Source of the DNA: Pseudomonadota bacterium
GTDB lineage: Bacteria > Pseudomonadota > Gammaproteobacteria > Burkholderiales > Methylophilaceae
DNA: 64,000 nt
Assembly: GCA_029556915.1 (NCBI GenBank)
Contig: JAKQIT010000060.1
Coordinates: forward strand, 1 to 64,000
Reading direction: 5' to 3'
The first letter of the stretch is position 1. The number at the start of each line of letters is the position of its first letter. The notes beneath the pieces were generated by a model. The model ran no database searches and was not told the origin of the DNA. It saw only the letters and a program-made list of their open reading frames with translations. Shown one piece after another: positions 19,403-27,160 of this stretch. The translations under genes and the position numbers were made by a program.

Positions 19403-20892
19403 ATGGCCTCCTCTAGTTTGCTGACTTTTGCTTTTGTTGTCACTTTTTCTTCTAACTCATCTTCGAGCACCCAAGTATCTTTGGTGCCACCCCCTTGTGA
19501 AGAATTGACCACTAGCGAGCCTTCTTTCATTGCCACGCGGCAAAGCGCACCTGGCACTAATGTAACCGTTTTGCCCGACAGCACAAATGGGCGCAAATCA
19601 ACATGGCGTGGCGCAATTCCCGCTTCTACTAACGTAGGGCAAGTTGACAGCGCCAAGGTCGGTTGGGCAATATAATTAGCTGGGCTCGATACTATGCGAA
19701 TACGAAACTCGTCTAGCTCTTGCTTACTTGCAGCAGGCCCGACCAACATACCATAACCACCTGAGCCTTGTACTTCTTTTACGACTAATTCATCTAAATG
19801 CGCTAAGGTGTAGGCCAAATCCTCCTCTTTGCTAAGTTCATACGTAGGCACATTTTCCAATATTGGTGTTTCGCCTAAATAAAATTGAATCATGGCTGGC
19901 ACATGAATATAAGTCGCTTTATCATCTGCCACACCTGTACCCACGGCATTGGCTAAGGTCACGCCACCGTTGCGATACACCGAGAGCAAACCTGGCACCC
20001 CCAACATTGAGTTTGCGTTAAATACCAGCGGGTCTAAATAATCATCATCTATGCGTCGATAAATCACATCTACTCGCTGCGGGCCAAGCGTGGAGCGCAT
20101 ATAAACTGCATTGTTGCGCACAAACAAATCTTGACCTTCTACCAGTTCCACGCCCATTTGCTGCGCCAAAAATGCATGCTCAAAATATGCGCTGTTATAG
20201 GCACCAGGCGAGAGCACCACCACGGTTGGGTCTTGTATGCCTGTTTGTGCCACCGCACGTAAATTTTTAAGCAACATTTGCGGATAGTGATCTACTGGTG
20301 CGATGGCATAACGGCGGAATAAATCTGGAAATAAGCGCATCATCATTTTGCGGTCTTCCAGCATATAAGACACGCCTGACGGTGTGCGCAAATTATCTTC
20401 CAGCACGTAAAATTGTGACTCGCTGGTACGCACCAAATCAATGCCGGCAATATGTGCATACACTTGCTGCGGCACATCCACGCCAAACATTTCTGGGCGA
20501 TATTGCGCATTGGTTAAAATATTTGCGGGTACGATTCCGGCTTTAATGATTTCTTGCTGGTGGTAAATATCATGCAAAAACATATTGAGCGCACGCACGC
20601 GCTGAATGGCACCTGCGGATAAATGCGCCCATTCTTTTGCGGCCAAAATACGTGGCACCACATCAAACGGAATAAGTCGCTCAGCGCCGTCATCATCGCC
20701 ATACACATTAAAGGTAATGCCCACGCGCCGAAATAATACCTCCGCCTCTTGGCGCTTGCTGTCGAGTAAATCATGTGGAATTCGGCTCAACCATTGCTGA
20801 TAAGCACTATAAATTTCGCGCACGTTGAGCATATTGGCATTTTCAACGTTGAGTTGCATTTCATCAAAAAATGTGGGGGCAGATTTTTGCAT
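19396..20892 (-). CDS. Circularly permuted ATP-grasp protein, type 2
   Basis: 498-residue protein of the CP-ATP-grasp type 2 family (DUF404/DUF407), predicted carboxylate-amine or peptide ligase. Recognisable blocks are RPEMFGVDVP, LEDNLRTPSGVSYMLEDR, VVLSPGAYNSAYFEH, the YRRIDDDYLDPL segment and KEVQGSGGYGMLVGP. It begins the Anbu operon, followed by alpha-E, transglutaminase and Anbu. Upstream lie a sigma-54-type promoter (20926-20941) and an NtrC-type palindrome (21000-21018), so nitrogen control is predicted. The Shine-Dalgarno sequence is weak (AGAAAGA). Confidence 0.92.
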   Translation of the reverse strand: MQKSAPTFFDEMQLNVENANMLNVREIYSAYQQWLSRIPHDLLDSKRQEAEVLFRRVGITFNVYGDDDGAERLIPFDVVPRILAAKEWAHLSAGAIQRVRALNMFLHDIYHQQEIIKAGIVPANILTNAQYRPEMFGVDVPQQVYAHIAGIDLVRTSESQFYVLEDNLRTPSGVSYMLEDRKMMMRLFPDLFRRYAIAPVDHYPQMLLKNLRAVAQTGIQDPTVVVLSPGAYNSAYFEHAFLAQQMGVELVEGQDLFVRNNAVYMRSTLGPQRVDVIYRRIDDDYLDPLVFNANSMLGVPGLLSVYRNGGVTLANAVGTGVADDKATYIHVPAMIQFYLGETPILENVPTYELSKEEDLAYTLAHLDELVVKEVQGSGGYGMLVGPAASKQELDEFRIRIVSSPANYIAQPTLALSTCPTLVEAGIAPRHVDLRPFVLSGKTVTLVPGALCRVAMKEGSLVVNSSQGGGTKDTWVLEDELEEKVTTKAKVSKLEEAIC

Positions 20893-20925
20893 GGCATCAG
20901 TCTTTCTATAATGTGTTTAGACTTA

Positions 20926-20941
20926 AGCAAAGCGTATGCCA
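20926..20941 (-). promoter_or_regulatory. Sigma-54 promoter of the Anbu operon
   Basis: The minus strand reads TGGCATACGCTTTGCT, compared with the sigma-54 consensus TGGCAC-N5-TTGCW. The invariant GG (20939-20940) and GC (20927-20928) are exactly 10 bp apart. Predicted transcription start is near 20914, about 22 bp before the ATP-grasp ATG. No good sigma-70 promoter was seen in the same place. Confidence 0.72.
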
Positions 20942-20999
20942 TATAATTATGTATTTATAATCATATAGTTACAAATAATCTTTGTAAGATAGCTACTTT

Positions 21000-21018
21000 T
21001 TGCACCAATTGGGTGCAA
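21000..21018. promoter_or_regulatory. NtrC-type enhancer site
   Basis: A perfect dyad TTGCACCAATTGGGTGCAA, i.e. TGCACC-N5-GGTGCA, the consensus for NtrC (GlnG) binding. Its centre is about 95 bp upstream of the predicted sigma-54 start, a normal enhancer distance. A less perfect copy may lie at about 21046-21060. Confidence 0.7.
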
Positions 21019-21134
21019 GCAATAAAGCGTAGAGCATGGAATTGATGCACAACTTATGCGTTTTATATGGCTGATAGCAACTTTAGTGCAATATTTAGCT
21101 GCCTATTTTTTAATCAAAACATGCCAAAAACACA

Positions 21135-21185
21135 CCGAGAGAAAATGACGCCTCTGGAAGCCGCATAGATACTGGCTTGCAGAGG
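21135..21185 (+). repeat. Dispersed hairpin repeat, copy 5
   Basis: CCGAGAGA lead, arm CCTCTGGAAGCC, loop GCATAGATACT (one change from the usual GCATGGATACT), arm GGCTTGCAGAGG. Lies just after the yicC stop codon. Confidence 0.8.
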
Positions 21186-21231
21186 CATAACAAGGAAGAT
21201 AGCTATTTAGAGCGTATTTTTAGATGAAAAG

Positions 21232-22098
21232 TTATTCAATATTTTGAATTTGCTCACGCATTTGTTCTATCAGCACTTTAAGCTCCATCGACACTTGTGT
21301 GGTATCCACCGAAACCGATTTTGAGCCTAAAGTATTGGCTTCACGATTTAGCTCTTGCATTAAAAAATCCAAGCGTTTACCTGCTGGTGCATCGCTATTC
21401 AAAATGCGTTTTACTTCAGACACATGCGCAGTTAAACGACCCAATTCTTCATCTACATCAATGCGTTGCGCGAATAAAACCAACTCTTGGGCAATGCGTT
21501 CTTGATCAATCGTTTTAAGATTTTCTTGCAGTTTAGCTTCCAGTTTGGCCTGATATTCTTTGGCTAGTGCTGGCAATAGTGGCTTCACTTTCGCTACCAA
21601 TCTTTCAATTTGGCTGATTCTATCTAGAATAATAGCCTTGAGTTTTTCACCTTCGCGCTGGCGCGATGCGTTTAAATCTTGCAAACTTTGTTGCACTAGT
21701 GCTTTAACCGCTTCAGCTAGCGCTTCTGCATTTGGTGTATCACCCACCACCACGCCTGGCCAACGCAAAATATCAGCCACACTTAAGGTGCGACTTTGCG
21801 GAAAATGCGCCTGCACTTGTGTTTGCATTTGTTGCAGTTGCCCAATCAGCGCATCATCTAACTGCACAGCTTGTTTGGCTTGGCTGTGCGCCATTAGACT
21901 CATTTTGCATTCCACTTTGCCACGGTTTAATTGCGCAGCTATCATCTCTCGAATGTGCGATTCAAAGCCGCGTATTTGGTCATCAAGCTTAAAGTTAAGA
22001 TCTAAATAACGGCTATTCACCGCACGAATTTCTATTAATAAAGTGGCGTTTTCTATCGCTTGCTCACGTGCGGCAAAACCAGTCATGCTGTAGGTCAT
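21232..22098 (-). CDS. YicC family endoribonuclease
   Basis: Widely conserved YicC/YloC protein; E. coli YicC has been reported to be an endoribonuclease involved in sRNA turnover. The 288-residue protein starts with the family signature MTYSMTGFA, has EIRAVNSRYLD (about 26-36), an E-rich helical middle, and the C-terminal DUF1732 block RLDFLMQELNREANTLGSKS. It diverges from the Ser/Thr kinase gene. Its linkage to rph and gmk is common in bacteria. Confidence 0.93.
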   Translation of the reverse strand: MTYSMTGFAAREQAIENATLLIEIRAVNSRYLDLNFKLDDQIRGFESHIREMIAAQLNRGKVECKMSLMAHSQAKQAVQLDDALIGQLQQMQTQVQAHFPQSRTLSVADILRWPGVVVGDTPNAEALAEAVKALVQQSLQDLNASRQREGEKLKAIILDRISQIERLVAKVKPLLPALAKEYQAKLEAKLQENLKTIDQERIAQELVLFAQRIDVDEELGRLTAHVSEVKRILNSDAPAGKRLDFLMQELNREANTLGSKSVSVDTTQVSMELKVLIEQMREQIQNIE

Positions 22099-22264
22099 TG
22101 TTTTTATCCATTTTCGTCAAATTTGCATCATGTTATCAAATATGCGCAAATTATTCGAAAAATTTTCATAAATAACTTTAATTACAACCAATTACACGTT
22201 ATATTGACGAATGTACTGTAAGTTTACACACTGCCTATAATTTACTTAGAATTCGCTTATACAT

Positions 22265-23248
22265 TTGTCATCATCACCTAAAAATTTAGCATTACCCGCT
22301 GGCTACCAACTTCAAGACTACAAAATCAATAGCGTCTTGAGTTCTGGTGGCTTTAGTTTTGTCTATTTAGCAACAGACAAAAACAAGCAAACGGTAGCGA
22401 TTAAAGAATATTTGCCCACTTCTATTGCTGTGCGTAGCGATGGCGCAACGGTGATGCCAAATGATGATGACATTGCTTTATTTCGTCATGGATTAAAATG
22501 TTTTTTTGATGAAGGTTTAGCGTTAGCCAAAATTGATCACCCCAATATTGTGCGCGTGATTAATTTTTTTCGCGCCAATGAAACCGTGTATATGGTGATG
22601 CAGTATGAGCATGGCAAATCACTTCAAGACTACATTTTAGGGCAATCTGGCGCTGTCTCTGAAGGTTTTATAAAGCGTGTATTTAGCCAGCTTGCCAATG
22701 GCTTGCGCGAAGTGCATGCACAAAAATTGTTGCACTTAGACATTAAGCCAGCCAATATTTATATTCGTACCGATGGCTCACCTGTGTTGCTTGATTTTGG
22801 TTCTGCGCGCCAAGCCTTGACTGAAAATACTTCTAAAACCTCCCCCAGTTATACGCCTGGCTTCGCACCACCAGAACAATATTTTGACCGCTCCCAGCTT
22901 GGCCCTTGGAGCGACATTTACAGCATAGGCGCGACGATGTATTCGTGCTTGTCACGCACTTCGCCTGCGGCTGCAAATTTACGGGTGAAAAATGACTTAT
23001 TAGTGCCTGCGGTTACGCTTGGTAAAGATAAATACTCACAAGCTTTGCTTGAAATTATCGACCAATGCTTGCATTTGGATTATCTTGAGCGGCCACAAAG
23101 TGTGTTTTCACTACAAAAATCTTTGTTAAGTATCGTGCCAAAATCTAGCAATAAAACAGGCATGCAAAAGTTGGTAGATGCTTTTAGTACACCGCTTAAA
23201 ATGGATAAAATTGTGGATGTGCTTAATAGCCCAATGAACAAAAAATAA
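22265..23248 (+). CDS. Serine/threonine protein kinase
   Basis: Cytoplasmic Hanks-type kinase of 327 residues without a membrane segment or sensor domain. Catalytic elements are complete: Gly-rich loop LSSGGFSFVYLA (about 25-36), K47 in VAIKEYLP, catalytic HLDIKPAN (D159, K161, N164), DFG at 177-179, and the activation/APE region PGFAPPEQY. The start codon appears to be TTG with no clear Shine-Dalgarno sequence and no in-frame ATG nearby, suggesting low translation. A PP2C phosphatase gene follows after 3 bp, making an antagonistic pair. Targets are unknown; no type VI secretion genes are in the window. Confidence 0.92.
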   Translation: MSSSPKNLALPAGYQLQDYKINSVLSSGGFSFVYLATDKNKQTVAIKEYLPTSIAVRSDGATVMPNDDDIALFRHGLKCFFDEGLALAKIDHPNIVRVINFFRANETVYMVMQYEHGKSLQDYILGQSGAVSEGFIKRVFSQLANGLREVHAQKLLHLDIKPANIYIRTDGSPVLLDFGSARQALTENTSKTSPSYTPGFAPPEQYFDRSQLGPWSDIYSIGATMYSCLSRTSPAAANLRVKNDLLVPAVTLGKDKYSQALLEIIDQCLHLDYLERPQSVFSLQKSLLSIVPKSSNKTGMQKLVDAFSTPLKMDKIVDVLNSPMNKK

Positions 23249-23251
23249 ATC

Positions 23252-24172
23252 ATGAAATTCACCATTTTTCAAAATAGCTTACAAGGCCCGCGCCAATATA
23301 ACCAAGATAGATTGGCGTATTCCTACAGCAAAGATGCGCTTTTGCTAGTGGTGGCTGATGGCATGGGCGGGCATCGCTATGGCGAAATTGCGGCGCAATT
23401 AGCTGTTACCACCATGACAGATGCGTTTCAGCGCTTGGCGGTGCCTACACTTTCAAGTCCGGCAAAATTTTTGATTGAGCATATACAGCAAGTGCACGAC
23501 ACCATTGCCCAATTTACGCTGGAGCGCGAGCTACTTGAAGCACCGCGCACCACGGTTGTTGCCGCCATTGTGCAACGCGGCATGCTGTATTGCGCGCATG
23601 TGGGCGATTCGCGCCTGTATCATTTTCGTAATAATCATTTGCTGTTTCGTACTGAAGACCACTCCGTGGTGCAATCACTCTACACCAAAGGCATGATAGA
23701 TAAAGACGAAATGAGCTCGCATCCTTATCGCCATAAAGTCTATAGCTGCTTGGGTGGCGATACGCCGCCTAAAATTGACCTAGCAGATAGGCAAGAGTTG
23801 GCTGAAGGCGACACTATTTTACTTTGCACCGATGGCGTGTGGGGCGCATTGAGTGACGAGCAAATCAAACTAATTCTGATGGGCGCTAATATTAGCGATT
23901 CCATTACCGAACTGTTGGACAAAGCCGAAACCATTAGCCAAGACCAAGGCGACAACATGAGCGCAATTGGTTTACAGTGGGGAGACAAATTGAGTAATCC
24001 ACTGGCCGTTTCTACCCAAACCATGGGCATGGGCGTTACAACAACCATTTTGAACCCCACTACCACGCAAAACTTTGCCACCAGCACTTCTGTTTCTGAC
24101 TATGACATTACCGACGAAGAAATTGAAAATACCATCAATGCAATTCAAGACGCCATTCGCAAAACCCGCTAA
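23252..24172 (+). CDS. PP2C-type serine/threonine phosphatase
   Basis: 306-residue PPM/PP2C phosphatase, likely reversing the adjacent kinase. Metal-binding motifs are present: NQDR (17-20), VADGMGGHRYGE (D36, G37), HVGDSRLYHFR, LCTDGVWG and QGDNMSA. The last ~50 residues (from LSNPLAVSTQ) are Thr/Ser-rich and acidic and extend beyond the catalytic domain; they could be a kinase target. The ATG lies 3 bp after the kinase stop, so the two genes form one unit. Confidence 0.93.
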   Translation: MKFTIFQNSLQGPRQYNQDRLAYSYSKDALLLVVADGMGGHRYGEIAAQLAVTTMTDAFQRLAVPTLSSPAKFLIEHIQQVHDTIAQFTLERELLEAPRTTVVAAIVQRGMLYCAHVGDSRLYHFRNNHLLFRTEDHSVVQSLYTKGMIDKDEMSSHPYRHKVYSCLGGDTPPKIDLADRQELAEGDTILLCTDGVWGALSDEQIKLILMGANISDSITELLDKAETISQDQGDNMSAIGLQWGDKLSNPLAVSTQTMGMGVTTTILNPTTTQNFATSTSVSDYDITDEEIENTINAIQDAIRKTR

Positions 24173-24225
24173 AAATTACGGCAATTGATTGCCTAAAAAA
24201 TCATAAAATTTAAGCGTAATTTTCC

Positions 24226-24280
24226 CCCGAGAGAATTTTATGCCTCTGCGAGCCTCATAGAATAAGGCTTAGCGGGGAGG
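24226..24280 (+). repeat. Dispersed hairpin repeat, copy 6
   Basis: CCCGAGAGAATTTTATG lead is intact, but the hairpin is altered: arm CCTCTGCGAGCC, loop TCATAGAATAA, arm GGCTTAGCGGGG. A divergent copy between the PP2C gene and rph. Confidence 0.65.
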
Positions 24281-24412
24281 TAAATTTATTTGTTAGAAAA
24301 AAATCGCTGTTTTTAGCCATTTTTTAAACACATTAAATTTAGTCAAAAGTCTGCTTTATTTCCGCACTACTTTGCTAAAATGAACGTTTAGATTTTTATG
24401 TAGGATTTTGTC

Positions 24413-25141
24413 ATGCCCAACAACCTTCGCCCCAGTGGGCGCGCCAACAATCAATTGCGCAATGTAGAAATTATCCGCCATTACACCAAACATGCGGAAG
24501 GCTCGGTTTTGGTAAAATTTGGCGATACGCACGTGCTTTGCACCGCCAGTGTGGATGAAAAAGTCCCCGGGTTTTTAAAAGGTAAAGGCCAAGGCTGGGT
24601 AACGGCTGAATATGGAATGTTGCCACGATCTACCGGTCAACGGATGGATAGAGAGGCCGCCAAAGGCAAGCAATCTGGTCGCACGCAAGAGATTCAACGT
24701 TTGATTGGCCGTAGCTTACGCGCGATTATTGATTTAGAGAAGTTAGGAGAGCGAAGCATTCAGATTGATTGTGATGTGATTCAGGCTGATGGTGGCACCC
24801 GTACTGCGAGCATCACCGGCGCTTATGTGGCGCTACATGATGCAATTTCTACGCTGATTAAAAATGGAAAACTCGCGCAAAATCCTTTAAAACAAGCGGT
24901 GGCGGCGATTTCTGTGGGCGTTTATAAAGGTAAGCCGGTGCTGGACTTAGATTACGTTGAGGATTCTGACTGCGATACGGACATGAACGTGGTGATGACG
25001 GCGGATGGCGGCTTTGTGGAAATTCAAGGCACCGCCGAGGGCGAGCCTTTTAGCCGAGATGCCATGAACGCGATGCTGGATTTAGCCGCTCATGGTATTG
25101 CGCAACTAATTAAAATACAATATGAGGCTTTAGGTGTTTAA
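24413..25141 (+). CDS. rph: Ribonuclease PH
   Basis: Phosphorolytic 3'-5' exonuclease trimming tRNA precursors. The 242-residue protein has [11 protein letters not shown] at the N-terminus, [18 protein letters not shown], the [15 protein letters not shown] block and [16 protein letters not shown]. It overlaps rdgB by 8 bp; the rph-rdgB-hemW order is common in proteobacteria. Confidence 0.97.
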   Translation: MPNNLRPSGRANNQLRNVEIIRHYTKHAEGSVLVKFGDTHVLCTASVDEKVPGFLKGKGQGWVTAEYGMLPRSTGQRMDREAAKGKQSGRTQEIQRLIGRSLRAIIDLEKLGERSIQIDCDVIQADGGTRTASITGAYVALHDAISTLIKNGKLAQNPLKQAVAAISVGVYKGKPVLDLDYVEDSDCDTDMNVVMTADGGFVEIQGTAEGEPFSRDAMNAMLDLAAHGIAQLIKIQYEALGV

Positions 25142-25733
25142 GCAACTCGTTATCGCTACCGGCAATAAAGGCAAATTGCGTGAAATTACGCATTTACTTT
25201 CGCCGCTAAACATTGAAATTATTCCGCAATCAGCGCTTAATGTGCCGGAGTCCGAAGAACCATTTTGCACGTTTATAGAAAATGCCTTGGCTAAAGCACG
25301 CCATGCCAGCAAACATAGCGGCTTGCCCGCGCTGGCAGATGACTCCGGCCTGTGTGTGGATGCCTTGCAAGGCGCACCTGGCGTAATTTCTGCGCGCTAC
25401 GCGGGCGAACCTAAGTCTGATGAAGCAAATAACCAAAAACTGCTGACCGTGATGCAAGGCGAAAATAATCGCCATGCGCATTTTTATTGCGTAATGGTGC
25501 TGGTGCGTCATGAAAATGACCCAGAACCGATTATTGCCGAAGGCCAATGGCATGGCGAGATTTTGACCGAATATCGCGGCAATGATGGCTTTGGTTACGA
25601 CCCATTATTTCTCGATGACAAAACCGGCAAAACCGTGGCCGAGCTGCCGCTCGAAATTAAAAGCCGCATTAGTCACCGCGGCCATGCCATGAGCAAACTG
25701 CTTCAAAAGCTGGAACGTTTAAACCATGCATAA
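25134..25733 (+). CDS. rdgB: XTP/dITP diphosphatase (RdgB/HAM1)
   Basis: House-cleaning enzyme that removes non-canonical purine nucleoside triphosphates (dITP, XTP). The 199-residue protein begins with the substrate-binding motif [12 protein letters not shown] and has [21 protein letters not shown] and GFGYDPLF. The GTG start lies inside the 3' end of rph (8-bp overlap), implying coupled translation. Confidence 0.95.
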   Translation: MFKQLVIATGNKGKLREITHLLSPLNIEIIPQSALNVPESEEPFCTFIENALAKARHASKHSGLPALADDSGLCVDALQGAPGVISARYAGEPKSDEANNQKLLTVMQGENNRHAHFYCVMVLVRHENDPEPIIAEGQWHGEILTEYRGNDGFGYDPLFLDDKTGKTVAELPLEIKSRISHRGHAMSKLLQKLERLNHA

Positions 25734-25941
25734 ATCTTGGCCAAAGTGGGTGCGCGATGATGGCAGCGTGGTGGCTTGCACCGAAAAAGTCAAAGTCATG
25801 ACGGAGAATTTTGATGAAATTAAACAAATCGCCCAAGACGCGTTGGAAGATGGCTTGCTGATGGAAGTTTCTGAGCAACAAATGCGCGAGGCACTTCATG
25901 CGTTGGTGGATAACTTAATCAACCCTTATCAAAAAAAATGA
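25726..25941 (+). CDS. Small conserved-looking protein, unknown function
   Basis: 71-residue acidic protein, not recognised. It overlaps the rdgB stop by 8 bp and ends 14 bp before the hemW start, so it sits inside a tight operon and is probably real. It begins [21 protein letters not shown], then has two predicted helices (about 25-42 and 48-66, the latter EQQMREALHALVDNLI). No signal peptide, membrane segment or metal motif. A regulator or partner of HemW or RdgB is conceivable, from position alone. Confidence 0.7.
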   Translation: MHKSWPKWVRDDGSVVACTEKVKVMTENFDEIKQIAQDALEDGLLMEVSEQQMREALHALVDNLINPYQKK

Positions 25942-25954
25942 TTTTTCGGCTGCT

Positions 25955-27160
25955 GTGATCCCTATCATTCCTGTCGTACCTCTGCAAGCCAATAATCATG
26001 CGGCTCCCAGCGGGTTAAAAAATTCTCCGCCACTTTCTTTGTATATTCACATGCCTTGGTGTGTGCGTAAATGCCCTTATTGCGATTTTAATTCGCATGA
26101 GTCTCGCGCTGATATTCCTGAGAAACGTTATGTGCAAGCGCTGATTGCAGATTTAGAGCAATCCGTGCCGCGCGTGTATGGCCGCAAAATGCGCAGTGTA
26201 TTTTTTGGTGGCGGCACGCCTAGTTTGTTTAGCCCAGAATCTATTGATGAAATTTTAAGTGCCGTACGTGCGCTTACCCCGCTTGAATATGATGCTGAAA
26301 TTACTTTGGAAGCCAACCCGGGCACGGTAGATACAAAACATTTTCGAGGCTACAAACAAGCTGGTATTAACCGATTATCACTTGGTATTCAAAGCTTTAA
26401 TGCCGATTTTCTCAAGGCATTAGGGCGTATTCACGATGATAAACAGGCAATGGCCGCGGCTGAACTTGCCCTGAGTACCTTTGAGCGCGTAAATTTGGAT
26501 GTGATGTATGCATTGCCTAAGCAAACGCTGGCACACGCATTGCAAGATGCAAAACAAGCAGTTGCGTTAAGCCCCGACCATCTGTCGTTTTATCATTTAA
26601 CGTTAGAGCCGAATACACCGTTTTATCGCACACCGCCCAGTTTGCCAGACGATGACACCAGCGCAGAGATGCAAGAACAAATTGAGGCGTTTTCGGCTGA
26701 AAATGGCTATGAACATTACGAAACTTCAGCCTTTTGCAAACCAAACAGCCAAGCCCGACACAACTTGAATTATTGGCAGTTTGGTGATTATTTGGGTATT
26801 GGTGCCGGCGCGCACAGCAAGTTGAGTTATTTTGACAAAATCACCCGAGAAACACGCCACAAACACCCAAAGTTGTTTATGGAACATGCCGAAAAAGGGA
26901 ATGCGGTAGATAATACTTGGCAAATCACTAGCGCAGATTTAGGTTTTGAGTTCATGATGAACGGTTTACGACTAATCGATGGCGTGCCAATTAATCTGTT
27001 TCAGCAGCGCACAGGGCAACCCATAAACACCATACAAGTTGCCATAAAAAAAGCCCAAAACAAGGGCTTATTAGAGGTATCTGCTGACCATTTACGCCCT
27101 ACTTTACTTGGGCAGCGGTTTTTAAATGAACTTTTAACTTTGTTTTTAAAAGAGGACTAA
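25955..27160 (+). CDS. hemW: Heme chaperone HemW (radical SAM)
   Basis: Radical-SAM-fold heme chaperone that passes heme to respiratory proteins, formerly annotated as coproporphyrinogen oxidase-like. The cluster motif is C36-x3-C40-x2-C43 in MPWCVRKCPYCDFNSHE. FFGGGTPSLF, LEANPG and RLSLGIQSF follow. 401 residues. The only usable start is GTG 25955. Residues about 8-25 are encoded by a hairpin repeat (25978-26028) that lies between the start and the first family block; E. coli HemW has only about five residues there. The 3' end overlaps the convergent FimV-like gene by 4 bp. Confidence 0.94.
   Translation: MIPIIPVVPLQANNHAAPSGLKNSPPLSLYIHMPWCVRKCPYCDFNSHESRADIPEKRYVQALIADLEQSVPRVYGRKMRSVFFGGGTPSLFSPESIDEILSAVRALTPLEYDAEITLEANPGTVDTKHFRGYKQAGINRLSLGIQSFNADFLKALGRIHDDKQAMAAAELALSTFERVNLDVMYALPKQTLAHALQDAKQAVALSPDHLSFYHLTLEPNTPFYRTPPSLPDDDTSAEMQEQIEAFSAENGYEHYETSAFCKPNSQARHNLNYWQFGDYLGIGAGAHSKLSYFDKITRETRHKHPKLFMEHAEKGNAVDNTWQITSADLGFEFMMNGLRLIDGVPINLFQQRTGQPINTIQVAIKKAQNKGLLEVSADHLRPTLLGQRFLNELLTLFLKED
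25978..26028 (-). repeat. Dispersed hairpin repeat, copy 7, inside the hemW coding region
   Basis: Reverse-orientation copy: ACCTCTGCAAGCC, loop region AATAATCATGC, GGCTCCCAGCGGG, then TTAAAAAATTCTCCG, comparable to the complement of the family consensus. It is read through as part of the HemW N-terminus. Confidence 0.7.

Larger units (their letters stand above)
20893..21231. other. Regulatory region upstream of the Anbu operon
   Basis: No gene. From the ATP-grasp start outward it holds the sigma-54-type promoter, an AT-rich stretch, the NtrC-type palindrome, a weaker possible second site (TGCAC...TGCG near 21046), and hairpin repeat copy 5 next to the yicC 3' end. Confidence 0.7.

Noticed and set aside
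21560-22009. 149-codon frame opposite yicC
   Set aside because: Cys- and Ser-rich translation typical of an antisense shadow; the yicC reading is clearly the real one.
22204-22241. TTGACG / TATAAT as the kinase promoter
   Set aside because: The two boxes are 26 bp apart, so they cannot form one promoter.
25938-25957. ATG at 25938 (overlapping the upstream stop) as the hemW start
   Set aside because: It is in another frame and reaches a stop after six codons; GTG 25955 is the only workable start.
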